From contig CAMWON010000005.1 of assembly GCA_947175875.1 (NCBI GenBank), positions 1 to 64,000 of the forward strand: a stretch of 64,000 nucleotides of DNA, read 5' to 3'. The notes beneath the pieces were generated by a model. That model searched no databases. It had not been told where the DNA came from and was given only the letters and a program-made list of their open reading frames with translations. Position numbers and translations under genes: made by a program. Shown in pieces: positions 43,268 to 53,485 of the stretch (its first letter is position 1; every line of letters starts with the position of its first letter). This stretch comes from an uncultured Alphaproteobacteria bacterium (GTDB lineage: Bacteria; Pseudomonadota; Alphaproteobacteria; Rs-D84).

Positions 43268-43302
43268 AATCCTGTCGCCTCGACCATTTATTTAACCGCC
43301 CA
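43268..43302 (+). repeat. Duplicated tRNA 3' end, right copy (att-like)
   Basis: AATCCTGTCGCCTCGACCA plus TTTATTTAACCGCCCA, matching 42023-42057 at 31 of 35 positions; the upstream GCTTCGAAT extends the similarity to a T-loop. With the left copy it brackets the RNA-plus-gene cassette (about 1.25 kb). Confidence 0.7.
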
Positions 43303-43325
43303 TATGGGCGGTGTTTTTTATAGCG

Positions 43326-43354
43326 TTTGCAAAATTATTTTTATCTGCAATAAT
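43326..43354 (+). promoter_or_regulatory. Promoter of mltG
   Basis: TTGCAA (43326-43331), 17-base spacer, AATAAT (43349-43354). A start about 7 bases downstream would leave almost no leader before ATG 43364. Confidence 0.5.
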
Positions 43355-43363
43355 GCCCGGGTT

Positions 43364-44371
43364 ATGAAACGCAGAAATTTTAAACAAAAAAAATTTATAA
43401 TTTGTTTTTTGCTGGGGCTGGCTGCGGCGCTTAGCGTATTTGTATATGTAATCGGCATTCGGTCGCCGTTGCGCGATACTGTTGTGATATCCGTTCCGCG
43501 CGGGGCCAGCGTATCTTATGTCGCGCGGCAATTGTCGGCGCGCGGCGCGATAGATTCCGCACCCGTATTCAAAATGTGCGTTCGTGCATTGGGCGGGCGC
43601 GTGCAAAGCGGTGAATATGAATTTGCGCCGGGGACCAGTGCGTGGCGACTGGCGCATATGCTGGCGACGGGGGATGTTGCGGCGACAACCGTCGTTATTC
43701 CAGAGGGGTTGACCGTACGCCAGATAAAGCAACTGCTGCTGCAGACGCCGGGGCTGACGGGCGCGGTGGAATGTGACAAGCCCAGCGAGATTGCCGTATG
43801 CAATCTGCGTGACGGAGACATTTTCCCGGATACGTACCGTGTGGCGCGCGGGACGTCGCGGTTGGCGCTGTTGGATTTGGCGCACAAAAAGATGGAGGCC
43901 ATACATGATGCGTGGCGCAGGGCAGGGCGTATCGCGCCGTCGCCGCTGGCGTCTTGGAATGATGTTATAACACTGGCCTCAATCGTTCAGAAAGAAACAC
44001 CGCGTGCCGATGAAATGCCGATTGTGGCCAGTGTTTATGTCAACCGTCTGCGCCAGAACATGCGTCTGCAGGCGGACCCGACGGTTGTTTATGCGCTGAC
44101 CGACGGTCTGGGCGACATGCGGGGCGAGCCGCTGTTGCGCGGGCATTTGAAAACTGAAAGTCCTTATAATACATATATGCATAAAGGGTTGCCGCCGGCG
44201 CCGATTGCAAATGTCGGCCAGGCGGCAATCCGGGCGGTTTTGAAACCGGCGGATACTAACTATCTGTTCTTTGTGGCCGACGGGCGTGGCGGACATCATT
44301 TTTCAAAATCCTATGAGCAGCACATGCGGCATCACGCCGACTGGCGCGCAATAAAAAAAAGTAGAAATTAA
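43364..44371 (+). CDS. mltG: Endolytic transglycosylase MltG
   Basis: Cuts nascent peptidoglycan strands and sets their length, in the inner membrane. I use ATG 43364 (MKRRNFKQKKFIICFLLGLA...), which starts with a basic end and a membrane helix (12-32); the upstream frame reads from a terminator. The 335-residue protein has a LysM-like domain and the YceG catalytic region with the Glu in SIVQKETPRADEMP, plus PYNTYMHKGLPPAPIANVG, the family signature. The usual fabF partner lies about 4 kb upstream. Confidence 0.9.
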   Translation: MKRRNFKQKKFIICFLLGLAAALSVFVYVIGIRSPLRDTVVISVPRGASVSYVARQLSARGAIDSAPVFKMCVRALGGRVQSGEYEFAPGTSAWRLAHMLATGDVAATTVVIPEGLTVRQIKQLLLQTPGLTGAVECDKPSEIAVCNLRDGDIFPDTYRVARGTSRLALLDLAHKKMEAIHDAWRRAGRIAPSPLASWNDVITLASIVQKETPRADEMPIVASVYVNRLRQNMRLQADPTVVYALTDGLGDMRGEPLLRGHLKTESPYNTYMHKGLPPAPIANVGQAAIRAVLKPADTNYLFFVADGRGGHHFSKSYEQHMRHHADWRAIKKSRN

Positions 44372-44635
44372 GTGCTTGTGTCTGCAAATTCATTAAAAAT
44401 CATAATGATTTAATGTTGGGGGCCTTTAAAGGCCTGCGTGTCAAAAATCCCCGGTATTCCGGGGATTTTTATATAATCTTGTGGGAAGAATTTCCGATTC
44501 GCAGCCGTGCGAGCATATCATATTTTTGTCTGTTTTGCAAAAATCTTTTCCCTTGCGGGCGGCTTTGGACGGATAGTAAAATATTCATAAGCTAGAAACA
44601 AAATCTAGTTAATAACCTTAAGGAAAGGATAAAGT
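44372..44635. other. Intergenic region before the second barrel gene
   Basis: It contains the palindrome GGCCTTTAAAGGCC (44420-44433), a terminator AAAAATCCCCGG/CCGGGGATTTTT (44443-44470), a TATAAT (44472-44477), and a long leader with a small stem CTAGA/TCTAG near 44595-44610. No gene is seen. Confidence 0.6.
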
Positions 44636-45421
44636 ATGAAAAAGTTCGTATTAACATCTTTGATGGCTGTGTTCGCGGTTTCCGGCGCGCATGCGGCAAA
44701 TGTTATAAATGATAATCCGTTGTATCGTCCGGAGGCTGGTAAGTTTTACAGCATGACGTCTGTTGCCTCTCATACCAAGAACAGCAAAAACGTTGGTCTG
44801 GCAGAAGATTTTGGTTATGGTATCACGGACCGTTTGGCGGTTGGTGTTTCAACAACAGCGGCCCAGTCCGACTGGTTTGATATGTCTTCGTGGAACGATT
44901 TCGCATTTGGCGTAAATTATCGTGCGCTGGATATGGGCAACTGGAAAGGCGATGTCTTTGGTGCGTATACTGTAAATTCCATTTTGCCGTACCGTGGTTC
45001 TTTCCTGGACAAGGATGCAACATGGTATAACTGGACAGTTGGTGCGCGTGCCGGTTATGAAATGGCGGGTTGGTCGGTCGCTGGTCACATCGCATTTGAC
45101 TATGCGAATTCGGAATCCTTTAACTGGAATGATGAAGGAATTCATTCGTTGCGTGCCGGGCTGACAGGGTTGCTGTCGCTGAACTCTAACTGGAGCTTGG
45201 TTGCCGGTGTTGAATATAGCACAATCTTGGATGATGAAATCAATCATATGAAGATTGAGCATCCGGGTCAGTGGGATGGTACTTTTGGCGTGAACTATAA
45301 CATTGACTCTGACAAATTTGTCGGTGCGTATATTTCCAAGACAATGGATCATGACGCCGCCGGTGATTGGGATGTTGAAGACGGCTTTGGCTTTGGTGCC
45401 AAGTTCGGTATTCAGTTCTAA
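44636..45421 (+). CDS. Outer-membrane beta-barrel protein
   Basis: A 261-residue product with a signal peptide (MKKFVLTSLMAVFAVSGAHA) and an aromatic, alternating-strand mature part (VGLAEDFGYGITDRLAVGV, GNWKGDVFGAYTV, WSVAGHIAFDYA) ending in Phe (FGIQF), typical of outer-membrane barrels. AAGGAAAGGATAAAGT precedes the ATG. Probably a porin-like or adhesin-like protein; the family is not certain. Confidence 0.78.
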   Translation: MKKFVLTSLMAVFAVSGAHAANVINDNPLYRPEAGKFYSMTSVASHTKNSKNVGLAEDFGYGITDRLAVGVSTTAAQSDWFDMSSWNDFAFGVNYRALDMGNWKGDVFGAYTVNSILPYRGSFLDKDATWYNWTVGARAGYEMAGWSVAGHIAFDYANSESFNWNDEGIHSLRAGLTGLLSLNSNWSLVAGVEYSTILDDEINHMKIEHPGQWDGTFGVNYNIDSDKFVGAYISKTMDHDAAGDWDVEDGFGFGAKFGIQF

Positions 45422-45438
45422 TTTGACTGTCAAAAAAA

Positions 45439-45472
45439 ACACCCCCCGACCATCTTGGTTGGGGGTGTTTTA
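45439..45472 (+). terminator. Terminator after the barrel gene
   Basis: AACACCCCCC-GACCATCTTGG-TTGGGGGTGTT with a T-run. A second CCCC/GGGG stem at 45545-45567 lies before the str promoter. Confidence 0.75.
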
Positions 45473-45602
45473 TACAAACTCAAAAAATGTATAGTTTTTT
45501 GCGTGTACTAAATGATTTTTTGTGTCTTTGGTGTAATTGATAAATCCCCCAAATTTCGGGGCTTTTGTATTTATTCCTTTATTATTTTTTCCTAGATTTT
45601 TC

Positions 45603-45631
45603 TTGACAATATCGGGGGGGGCGGTTATAGT
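45603..45631 (+). promoter_or_regulatory. Promoter of the str-S10 operon
   Basis: TTGACA (45603-45608), 17-base spacer, TATAGT (45626-45631). The 5' untranslated region before rpsL is about 140 bases. Confidence 0.75.
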
Positions 45632-45781
45632 ATGTTCGCTTTCCGTGTAAATAAGGAAAGAAAAAACACAGAAATCTGCACGGTTGACGGATTTATAATC
45701 ACGGGGCATGCCCGGTGAAATAAGTCTGGCGGGCAGTTTTTGTGCGGACAAAAAGGTGTAAGGAAAACAAAGAGATTTTGA

Positions 45782-46153
45782 ATGCCAACAGTAAACCAAC
45801 TGATTCGGAAACCGCGTAAGAAGGTCGTCGTAAAATCCACGGCGCCTGATATGGTCGAGTGTCCGCAGAAGCGTGGCGTTTGCACACGCGTTTATACAAC
45901 CACGCCTAAGAAACCTAACTCGGCGCAGCGTAAGGTTGCCCGTGTTAAGCTGGCGAACGGTCGCGAAGTGACCGCATACATCCCGGGCGAAGGCCACAAT
46001 CTGCAGGAACATAGCGTTGTTATGATCCGCGGCGGCCGCGTAAAGGACTTGCCGGGTGTAAAATATCACATCATTCGTGGTGTCTTGGATACCAAGGGTG
46101 TTGATAGCCGCAAGCAGGGTCGTTCTTTGTATGGTGCAAAGGTAAAGAAATAA
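45782..46153 (+). CDS. rpsL: 30S ribosomal protein S12
   Basis: Decoding-site protein of the small subunit. The 123 residues contain the conserved [15 protein letters not shown] and the [11 protein letters not shown] loop, whose Lys and Pro positions are linked to streptomycin response. First gene of the str operon. Confidence 0.95.
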   Translation: MPTVNQLIRKPRKKVVVKSTAPDMVECPQKRGVCTRVYTTTPKKPNSAQRKVARVKLANGREVTAYIPGEGHNLQEHSVVMIRGGRVKDLPGVKYHIIRGVLDTKGVDSRKQGRSLYGAKVKK

Positions 46154-46223
46154 AAAACAAACATGCGGCAAGGCTGCATGAGTAATCCGGAAAACGGGTG
46201 AAGAACAAAAAGGAAAAGCAAAA

Positions 46224-46697
46224 ATGTCAAGACGTAAAGGCGCAGCGAAACGAGAAATTCTGCCAGATTCCAAATATAATAATCTGGTTGTTGCAAAATT
46301 GATTAACGTTGTTATGTGGGACGGCAAGAAAGAAGTTGCCGAAAATATCGTTTACGGTGCGATGGATGAACTGAAGAAAATCGCGAAAGACGGTGATGAA
46401 CTGACCGCATTGTTGGAAGCGGTGGATGCATTGAAGCCGTCCGTTGAAGTAAAGGGTCGCCGTGTTGGCGGTGCGACTTATCAGGTTCCGGTTGAAGTTC
46501 GCTCGGCGCGTCAGCAGACATTGGCTTTGCGCTGGTGTGTTATGTTTGCACGCAAACGTGGCGAACGCACAATGAAAGACCGTCTGTTCGGTGAACTGCG
46601 TGATGCTTTGAACGGCCAGGGTGGCGCGTTCAAGAAAAAGATTGATACGCATAAGATGGCCGAAGCGAATAAGGCGTTTGCTCACTTCCGCTGGTAA
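46224..46697 (+). CDS. rpsG: 30S ribosomal protein S7
   Basis: Nucleates the 3' domain of 16S rRNA and contacts the E-site tRNA. The 157 residues start [11 protein letters not shown] and include the conserved helices ([18 protein letters not shown]) and the tip hairpin. It follows rpsL after a 70-base gap that holds a hairpin (ATGCGGC/GCTGCAT). Confidence 0.95.
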   Translation: MSRRKGAAKREILPDSKYNNLVVAKLINVVMWDGKKEVAENIVYGAMDELKKIAKDGDELTALLEAVDALKPSVEVKGRRVGGATYQVPVEVRSARQQTLALRWCVMFARKRGERTMKDRLFGELRDALNGQGGAFKKKIDTHKMAEANKAFAHFRW

Positions 46698-46736
46698 TTT
46701 AAACAAAGAAAGACAATTTAAAATAAGGAAAGACAC

Positions 46737-48818
46737 ATGTCTGTTGGAAAAACCGCTCCTTTGCATATGTACCGCAATATCGGCATTATGGCCCATATTG
46801 ACGCTGGTAAAACCACAACATCTGAACGTATTTTGTTCTATACCGGTAAAAGCTATAAAATCGGTGAAGTACATGACGGGGCAGCTACAATGGACTGGAT
46901 GGCCCAGGAACAGGAACGCGGTATTACGATTACATCCGCCGCGACAACCTGCTTTTGGCGCGACCATCGTATCAATTTGATTGATACCCCGGGGCACGTT
47001 GACTTTACAATGGAAGTGGAACGTTCCCTGCGCGTATTGGACGGTGCGGTTGCGGTTTTTGAATCCGTGTCCGGTGTTCAGCCGCAGACGGAAACCGTAT
47101 GGCGCCAGGCTGATCGTTATAATGTTCCGCGTATCTGCTTTATTAACAAGATGGACCGTATCGGCGGAAACTTCTTCCGTTGCGTTGATATGATTCGTGA
47201 ACGTTTGGGTGCAAATCCGCTGGTTTTGAATTTCCCGATTGGTGCGGAATCCGATTTCAAGGGCGTTGTTGACGTTCTGGAAATGAAGGGCATCGTTTGG
47301 GAAGATGAAAACGGTAGCAATCCGGTTATCGTTGATATTCCCGAAGATTTGAAGGCAAAGGCCGAAGAACTGCACAACCGCCTGATTGAAGAGGTTGTGA
47401 CTTTGGACGACGCCGTGATGGAAGCCTATATGGAAGGTAACACGCCCGACCATGACACAATCAAGAAGTTGTTGCGCAAGGGCACGATTGCTCAGAACTT
47501 TGTTCCTGTAATGTGCGGTTCCGCGTTTAAGAACAAGGGTGTTCAGCCGCTGTTGGACGCGATTGTAGATTATCTGCCGAGCCCGCTGGATATTCCGGCT
47601 ATTAAGGGTACAAAGATGGACGGCGAAACCGTGGCGGAACGTAAGCCTGATGCAAAAGAGCCGTTCAGCGCATTGGCGTTTAAGGTTGCAAATGACCCGT
47701 TCGTTGGAAACCTGATGTTTATTCGTATTTATTCAGGTAAGTTAACATCCGGTTCATATGTATATAATTCCAACCGCGATAAGCGTGAACGTGTTGGCCG
47801 TATGTTGCTGATGCATGCAAATAATCGTGAAGAAATTAAAGAAGCGACAGCCGGTGATATTGTTACTTTGGTTGGTATGAAGGAAACAATTACTGGTGAC
47901 ACACTGTGTGACGAATCGAATCCGATTATCTTGGAAAACATTCATGTTCCGGAGCCGGTTATCAGCATTGCTGTTGAACCGAAAACCAAGGCTGACATTG
48001 AAAAGATGTCTTTGGGCCTGCAGGCGCTGGCGAAGGAAGATCCGTCGTTCCGTGTATCTGTTGACGAAGAATCCGGTCAGACGATTCTGGCGGGTGTTGG
48101 TGAACTGCATCTGGAAATTCTGGTTGACCGTCTGCTGCGTGAATTCAAGGTTGACGTTGCCGTGGGTGAACCGCGTATCGCATACCGCGAAACATTCCGC
48201 AAGGCGATTACCGAAGAATACACCCATAAAAAGCAGTCCGGTGGTTCTGGTCAGTATGCTCAGGTTAAGATTGAATTCGAACCTGTGGAACCGGGTGAAG
48301 GATATTCGTTTGAAAACAAGATTGTTGGTGGTGCTATTCCGAAAGAATATATCCCCGGCGTTGAAAAGGGTTTGAAGATAGCTCAGCAGACAGGTGTTCT
48401 GATTGGCTATCCTACTGTGGATTTCAAGGCTACATTGGTAGATGGTAAGTATCACGAAGTCGACTCCAATGTATTGTGCTTTGAAATTGCGGCGCGTGCC
48501 TGCTTCCGCGAAGCGATGAAAAAGGCCTCGCCAAAATTGTTGGAACCGATTATGAAGCTTTCGGTAAATACTCCGGAAGAGTACGTCGGTGACATCATCG
48601 GGGACCTGAACAGTCGCCGCGGTCAGATTAACGGTATTGAAACCCAGTTCGGCAATCAGCTGATTTCGGCTTTCGTGCCGCTGGCTAATCTGTTCGGATA
48701 CGTCAAGACATTGCGTTCTTTGTCACAGGGCCGTGCAAATCCGTATATGGAATTGTCGCACTATGCCGAAGTTCCGTCTAACGTTGCAGACGAAGTTATA
48801 AAAAAGCTGACAAAATAA
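46737..48818 (+). CDS. fusA: Elongation factor G
   Basis: Translocase GTPase. The 693-residue protein has G1 [13 protein letters not shown]3 DTPGHVDFT and G4 NKMD, and the C-terminal domains IV and V with [18 protein letters not shown]. It lies 39 bases downstream of rpsG in the str operon. Confidence 0.96.
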   Translation: MSVGKTAPLHMYRNIGIMAHIDAGKTTTSERILFYTGKSYKIGEVHDGAATMDWMAQEQERGITITSAATTCFWRDHRINLIDTPGHVDFTMEVERSLRVLDGAVAVFESVSGVQPQTETVWRQADRYNVPRICFINKMDRIGGNFFRCVDMIRERLGANPLVLNFPIGAESDFKGVVDVLEMKGIVWEDENGSNPVIVDIPEDLKAKAEELHNRLIEEVVTLDDAVMEAYMEGNTPDHDTIKKLLRKGTIAQNFVPVMCGSAFKNKGVQPLLDAIVDYLPSPLDIPAIKGTKMDGETVAERKPDAKEPFSALAFKVANDPFVGNLMFIRIYSGKLTSGSYVYNSNRDKRERVGRMLLMHANNREEIKEATAGDIVTLVGMKETITGDTLCDESNPIILENIHVPEPVISIAVEPKTKADIEKMSLGLQALAKEDPSFRVSVDEESGQTILAGVGELHLEILVDRLLREFKVDVAVGEPRIAYRETFRKAITEEYTHKKQSGGSGQYAQVKIEFEPVEPGEGYSFENKIVGGAIPKEYIPGVEKGLKIAQQTGVLIGYPTVDFKATLVDGKYHEVDSNVLCFEIAARACFREAMKKASPKLLEPIMKLSVNTPEEYVGDIIGDLNSRRGQINGIETQFGNQLISAFVPLANLFGYVKTLRSLSQGRANPYMELSHYAEVPSNVADEVIKKLTK

Positions 48819-48862
48819 AAATAGAGTTTTAAACTAAACAAGCAAAGCCTAAGGAGAAAACT

Positions 48863-50050
48863 ATGGCAAAAGAAAAGTACGTAAGAACCAAGCCGCATGT
48901 TAACATCGGTACCATTGGTCACGTTGACCACGGTAAAACGACGACAACTGCAGCTATTGTACAGTGTTATGGTGTTGGTGCTGACAAATCGAAGGGCGTT
49001 AACGAAATTGATAACGCGCCGGAAGAAAAGGCACGTGGTATAACAATTAACACAGCTCACGTTGAATACGAAACAGAAACGCGTCACTATGCTCACGTTG
49101 ACTGCCCGGGACACGCCGACTATGTTAAAAACATGATTACCGGTGCCGCGCAGATGGACGGTGCTATCTTGGTGGTTGCTGCGACAGACGGTCCGATGCC
49201 TCAGACTCGCGAACACATTCTGTTGGCGCGCCAGGTAGGTATTCCGAAAATCGTTGTTTTCCTGAACAAGTGCGATTTGGCGAACGATCCGGAATTGTTG
49301 GAATTGGTTGAAATGGAAATCCGTGAACTGTTGTCCGCGAATGATTTCGACGGTGACAATGCTCCGATTATCCGTGGTTCTGCTATCTCCGCTCTGGAAG
49401 GCAAGAACGACGGTCTGGGCAAAGAAGCCATTGACGCTCTGTTGAAGGCATGTGACGAATACATCCCGATGCCGGAGCGTCCGGTTGACAAGCCGTTCTT
49501 GATGCCGATTGAAGACGTATTCTCTATCACAGGTCGTGGTACCGTGGTAACTGGCCGTATCGAATCCGGTGTTATCAAGGTTGGTGACGAATGCGAAATC
49601 GTTGGTCTGCGTCCGACACAGAAAACAACTGTTACCGGTGTTGAAATGTTCCGCAAATTGCTGGATCAGGGTGAAGCCGGTGATAACGTAGGTCTGTTGT
49701 TGCGTGGTACAAAGAAAGAAGATGTTGAACGTGGTCAGATTATCTGCAAACCGGGTTCCATCACACCGCACACAGAATTCGAAGCTGAAGTTTATATCTT
49801 GACGAAAGACGAAGGTGGACGTCATACAGCGTTCTTCTCCAACTATCGCCCTCAGTTCTACTTCAGCACAACTGACGTAACTGGTACAATCACTTTGCCG
49901 GCTGACAAAGAAATGGTTCTGCCGGGTGACAACGTTCGTATCACGGTGCAGCTGATTGCTCCGATTGCTATGAGCGAAGGTCGTCGCTTTGCTATCCGCG
50001 AAGGCGGTCGCACGGTTGGCGCCGGTGTTGTATCGAAGATTATCAAATAA
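48863..50050 (+). CDS. tuf: Elongation factor Tu
   Basis: Delivers aminoacyl-tRNA to the ribosome. The 395 residues show G1 [12 protein letters not shown]3 DCPGHADY, G4 NKCD and the beta-barrel domains ending [15 protein letters not shown]. Only this copy of tuf is in the window. Confidence 0.97.
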   Translation: MAKEKYVRTKPHVNIGTIGHVDHGKTTTTAAIVQCYGVGADKSKGVNEIDNAPEEKARGITINTAHVEYETETRHYAHVDCPGHADYVKNMITGAAQMDGAILVVAATDGPMPQTREHILLARQVGIPKIVVFLNKCDLANDPELLELVEMEIRELLSANDFDGDNAPIIRGSAISALEGKNDGLGKEAIDALLKACDEYIPMPERPVDKPFLMPIEDVFSITGRGTVVTGRIESGVIKVGDECEIVGLRPTQKTTVTGVEMFRKLLDQGEAGDNVGLLLRGTKKEDVERGQIICKPGSITPHTEFEAEVYILTKDEGGRHTAFFSNYRPQFYFSTTDVTGTITLPADKEMVLPGDNVRITVQLIAPIAMSEGRRFAIREGGRTVGAGVVSKIIK

Positions 50051-50059
50051 TACAACCAA

Positions 50060-50105
50060 CGGGTCGGTGTAATCGGCTGAGATACTGCCGGTGATTACCG
50101 GCCCG
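50060..50105 (+). other. Intercistronic stem-loop between tuf and rpsJ
   Basis: CGGGTCGG (50060-50067) pairs with CCGGCCCG (50098-50105), enclosing a further imperfect stem. There is no U-run, so it is not a classical terminator. Confidence 0.6.
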
Positions 50106-50128
50106 GATAAAAATAAGGAAACGAACAA

Positions 50129-50440
50129 ATGGTACCTGCATCTAAAATTCGCATCAAGTTGACGGCTTTTGACCACAGAGTCTTGATGGAATCTGTTGAG
50201 GAAATTGTCAAAACTGCAAAGCGCACCGGTGCGGATGTCGTTGGACCCGTTCGCTTGCCGACTTTGATTCAGAAATTTACGGTGAACCGTTCTCCGCACG
50301 TCGACAAGAAGTCGCGTGAACAGTTCGAAATCCGCAATCATAAGGCGGTAATCGATATTGTGAACCCAACCCCTCAGACTGTTGATGCTTTGATGAAGTT
50401 GGATTTGGCGTCCGGTGTTGACGTAAAGATTAAATTATAA
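50129..50440 (+). CDS. rpsJ: 30S ribosomal protein S10
   Basis: Small-subunit head protein, also the antitermination factor NusE. The 103 residues include [10 protein letters not shown]-like start ([17 protein letters not shown]) and the [18 protein letters not shown] loop. First gene of the S10 group, placed directly after tuf. Confidence 0.95.
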   Translation: MVPASKIRIKLTAFDHRVLMESVEEIVKTAKRTGADVVGPVRLPTLIQKFTVNRSPHVDKKSREQFEIRNHKAVIDIVNPTPQTVDALMKLDLASGVDVKIKL

Positions 50441-50508
50441 GGCTGTTAGGTTGGGCGGCGAAAAGGATATGCACAGTCCAACCTCTGACATAAAAAAAGG
50501 CAACAAAA

Positions 50509-51219
50509 ATGAAACGTAGCGGATTAATTACAACAAAAATAGGAATGACGCGTCTGTATGACGACGCGGGGGCGGCCCATGCGGTGACGGTCCTGGCGGT
50601 CGGCGATTGTACAGTTATCGGAAATCGTACGGCGGACAAGAACGGTTATATCGCAAATATCGTGGGTATGCGCGAAGCCAAGGCTAAACATATTGCAAAA
50701 CCCCAGGCGGTCGCAGCAGAAAAGGCGGGTGTTAAACCATTCCGCAAGGTTGTTGAATTCCGCGTATCCGAAGATTGCGTTATCCCGGTGGGAACAGCGC
50801 TGAATGCAGAACATTTTGTTGCCGGCCAATTTGTTGATGTTCAGGCGACAAGCAAGGGTAAGGGATTCCAGGGCGCGATGAAGCGTCATAATTTCGGCGG
50901 TAAAGAAGCGACACACGGTGTTTTGAAGGCGCATCGTTCCATCGGTGGTACGGGTATGCGTGAATGGCCGGGTCGTGTTCTGAAAGGCAAAAAGATGGCC
51001 GGTCAGATGGGTAATGAAACCGTTACGGTTCAGAACCTGAAAGTCTTTGGCACAGATGCGGCGGATAACTTGATTTTCGTCGAAGGTGCAGTTCCGGGTG
51101 CAAACGGCACATTCGTATTGGTAACCGATGCGATTAAGAAGGAACATAAAGACCTGCCGATGCCGACAAAAATGGCTGAAACAGCAAAAGCAACCGAAGC
51201 AGAAGCTGTTGCGGAATAA
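50509..51219 (+). CDS. rplC: 50S ribosomal protein L3
   Basis: Peptidyl-transferase-near assembly protein. The 236 residues begin MKRSGLITTKIGMTRLYDD and contain the conserved FQGAMKRHNFGGKEATHGV. It ends in an Ala/Glu-rich tail (ETAKATEAEAVAE) that is longer than usual. Confidence 0.93.
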   Translation: MKRSGLITTKIGMTRLYDDAGAAHAVTVLAVGDCTVIGNRTADKNGYIANIVGMREAKAKHIAKPQAVAAEKAGVKPFRKVVEFRVSEDCVIPVGTALNAEHFVAGQFVDVQATSKGKGFQGAMKRHNFGGKEATHGVLKAHRSIGGTGMREWPGRVLKGKKMAGQMGNETVTVQNLKVFGTDAADNLIFVEGAVPGANGTFVLVTDAIKKEHKDLPMPTKMAETAKATEAEAVAE

Positions 51220-51249
51220 TAACAGCGACAGAAGAGTAAGGTGAATAAA

Positions 51250-51870
51250 ATGCAAATAGATATTGTAAATTTTGATGGAAAATCGGTCGGCAAAGTTGAA
51301 CTGTCGGACCAGATATTCGGTTTGGAACCCCGTGCGGACATCTTGCATCGCGTTGTTACATGGCAGCGCGCCAAGTCTCGCGCCGGTACACATGCGGTAA
51401 AGACCGTATCTGATGTCGAAGGCAGCGGCAAGAAAGCTTTCAAGCAGAAAAAGACGGGTAATGCACGCCAGGGTGAAAAATATAATGTTCACATGCGTGG
51501 CGGTGGTGTTGTTCATGGACCGGTTGTACGCGACCACTCTATTGACCTGCCGAAAAAAGTACGCGCATTGGGCTTGAAAATGGCTCTGTCGTCCAAAATG
51601 AAAGAGGGCAGCTTGGTTGTTATCGACTCTGAAAAGTTGTCGGCGGCAAAAACGGGTGCTTTCGCGAAACAGCTGAAAAAACTGAATCTGACATCGGCGT
51701 TGTTTGTCGGTGCAGACAGCTTGGACGAAAACTTCAAGAAATCTGCGGCAAATATCGCCAATGTTGATGCGTTGCCGACGATTGGTCTGAATGTTTTGGA
51801 TATTCTGAAGCATGAAAAATTGGTTTTGACAGCCGACGCGGTCAAAGCGGTAGAAGCAAGATTGGCATAA
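51250..51870 (+). CDS. rplD: 50S ribosomal protein L4
   Basis: Exit-tunnel protein and regulator of its own operon in many bacteria. I choose ATG 51250 after AAGGTG rather than the GTG at 51241. The 206 residues have the extended loop QKKTGNARQGEKYNVHMRGG and the C-terminal helical domain. Confidence 0.92.
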   Translation: MQIDIVNFDGKSVGKVELSDQIFGLEPRADILHRVVTWQRAKSRAGTHAVKTVSDVEGSGKKAFKQKKTGNARQGEKYNVHMRGGGVVHGPVVRDHSIDLPKKVRALGLKMALSSKMKEGSLVVIDSEKLSAAKTGAFAKQLKKLNLTSALFVGADSLDENFKKSAANIANVDALPTIGLNVLDILKHEKLVLTADAVKAVEARLA

Positions 51871-51889
51871 TTAAACAAGGGTCAATGAA

Positions 51890-52222
51890 ATGGCAGAAAA
51901 AAAAGTTAGTACAGAGAAAAAAATCGTTGCGACCGCTGGTACTTATGGTATACTGCGTCGTCCGATAATCTCGGAAAAGGCAGCAAAACTGTCTGAAAAC
52001 AACAGCGTGGCTTTCGAAGTTGCGATTGAAGCGACCAAGGAAGACGTTGCTCGTGCCGTTCAGGCCATCTACAATGTAAAGCCGACCAAGGTTAACATTG
52101 TGGTGACAAAAGGGAAGGTTAAAACTTTCCGTGGACGCAGCACAGGCACACAGCGCACTGTTAAAAAGGCATATGTGTCCTTGCCGGCAGATGCAAAATT
52201 GGATTTGTCCGCAAACATATAA
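51890..52222 (+). CDS. rplW: 50S ribosomal protein L23
   Basis: Exit-site protein that docks SRP and trigger factor. The 110 residues carry an N-terminal extension (MAEKKVSTEKKIVAT) and the conserved RRPIISEKAAKL and AVQAIYNVKPTKVNI segments. Confidence 0.92.
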   Translation: MAEKKVSTEKKIVATAGTYGILRRPIISEKAAKLSENNSVAFEVAIEATKEDVARAVQAIYNVKPTKVNIVVTKGKVKTFRGRSTGTQRTVKKAYVSLPADAKLDLSANI

Positions 52223-52296
52223 TAATTGAACCGTTCTGGCAGAGAATCCGGATTTCTGGACGTTAGTGTCAGAACAGAAACAAAGGTAAGAAAAAA

Positions 52297-53130
52297 ATGG
52301 CATTAAAGCATTATAAGCCGAATACGCCGGGTATGCGCGGGTTAACACAGGTTGACCGCAGTGAATTGCACCGCGGCGCGCCGGAAAAATCGCTGACCGT
52401 TGGTTTGAAGTCCAAGGGTGGTCGCAATAATTTCGGCCATGTGACTGTTATGCATCAGGGCGGCGGTCACAAACGTAAATATCGTTTGATTGATTTTAAT
52501 CGTAAAAAGACCGGTATTCCGGCAACTGTTGTTCGCCTGGAATACGATCCGAACCGTACCGCTTTTATCGCATTGATTGAATATACCGACGGCGTTCGCT
52601 CCTATATCTTGGCGCCGCGCGATTTGAAGGTTGGTGATACGGTTATCTCCGGCGCACGTGAAGACATCAAGCCGGGTAATGCAATGCCTTTGAAGAATAT
52701 GCCGATTGGTACAATCGTGCACAACGTCGAACTGAAACCGGGTGCCGGCGGTCAGTTGGCGCGCAGTGCCGGTTGCTATGCCCAGTTGATGGGTAAAGAC
52801 GGCGTATATGCCCAGATTAAGATGAACAGCGGTGAGTTGCGCAAGGTTCATTCGGACTGTCTGGCGACAGTGGGCAGCGTTTCGAACCCGGACCAGCGTA
52901 ATGTTAACCTGGGTAAGGCGGGTCGTGCACGCTGGTTGGGTATCCGTCCGTCCGTCCGCGGTATGGCGATGAACCCGAACGATCACCCGATGGGTGGTGG
53001 TAACGGTCACTCGAAGGGTCACGAACCTGTATCTCGTACAGGTATTCCGGCCAAGGGTTACCGCACTCGTAGCAACAAGCGCACTGCTAAGATGATTATC
53101 CGCAGCAGACATTTGGCAAAGAAGAAATAA
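52297..53130 (+). CDS. rplB: 50S ribosomal protein L2
   Basis: Core rRNA-binding protein next to the peptidyl transferase centre. The 277 residues include [18 protein letters not shown] and the C-terminal [15 protein letters not shown]. Confidence 0.95.
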   Translation: MALKHYKPNTPGMRGLTQVDRSELHRGAPEKSLTVGLKSKGGRNNFGHVTVMHQGGGHKRKYRLIDFNRKKTGIPATVVRLEYDPNRTAFIALIEYTDGVRSYILAPRDLKVGDTVISGAREDIKPGNAMPLKNMPIGTIVHNVELKPGAGGQLARSAGCYAQLMGKDGVYAQIKMNSGELRKVHSDCLATVGSVSNPDQRNVNLGKAGRARWLGIRPSVRGMAMNPNDHPMGGGNGHSKGHEPVSRTGIPAKGYRTRSNKRTAKMIIRSRHLAKKK

Positions 53131-53188
53131 TAAAATAGGCCGGTAGCCTATATGGATGCCGGCCAAAGACAAAAAAACGGAGTTATTA

Positions 53189-53473
53189 ATGTCTCGTTCA
53201 GTTTGGAAAGGTCCTTATGTTCATCCCTCCGTCTTAAAGAAGACGGCTGCGGCGAATGAAAAGAATGACCACAAGCCGATAAAAACCTGGTCTCGTGGCA
53301 GCACGATTGTTCCCCCGATGGTTGGGTTGACCTTTGAAGTTCACAATGGCAATAAATTTATCCCGGTTGCAATCAGTGAAGACATGATTGGCCACAAATT
53401 GGGTGAATTTGCGCCGACACGTACGTTCAAAGGCCACGCCGCAAACAAGAAAGCCGCGGCAGGCAAGAAATAA
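53189..53473 (+). CDS. rpsS: 30S ribosomal protein S19
   Basis: Head protein of the small subunit. Start at ATG 53189 after ACGGAGTTAT, giving [18 protein letters not shown]; the earlier in-frame Met lies in the intercistronic region. 94 residues with [18 protein letters not shown]. Confidence 0.94.
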   Translation: MSRSVWKGPYVHPSVLKKTAAANEKNDHKPIKTWSRGSTIVPPMVGLTFEVHNGNKFIPVAISEDMIGHKLGEFAPTRTFKGHAANKKAAAGKK

Positions 53474-53485
53474 AGGTAAGCAGTT

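Noticed and set aside
46227-47453. 408-residue minus-strand frame opposite rpsG and fusA
   Set aside because: Shadow frame; its translation mirrors codon bias of the coding strand.
48761-50341. 526-residue minus-strand frame opposite tuf and the start of rpsJ
   Set aside because: It is antisense to tuf, with no binding site or recognisable domain. Highly biased codon use of tuf keeps the opposite strand open.
50524-51813. 429-residue minus-strand frame opposite rplC and rplD
   Set aside because: Shadow of the sense genes; low-complexity composition rich in Arg/Phe/Cys and no motif.
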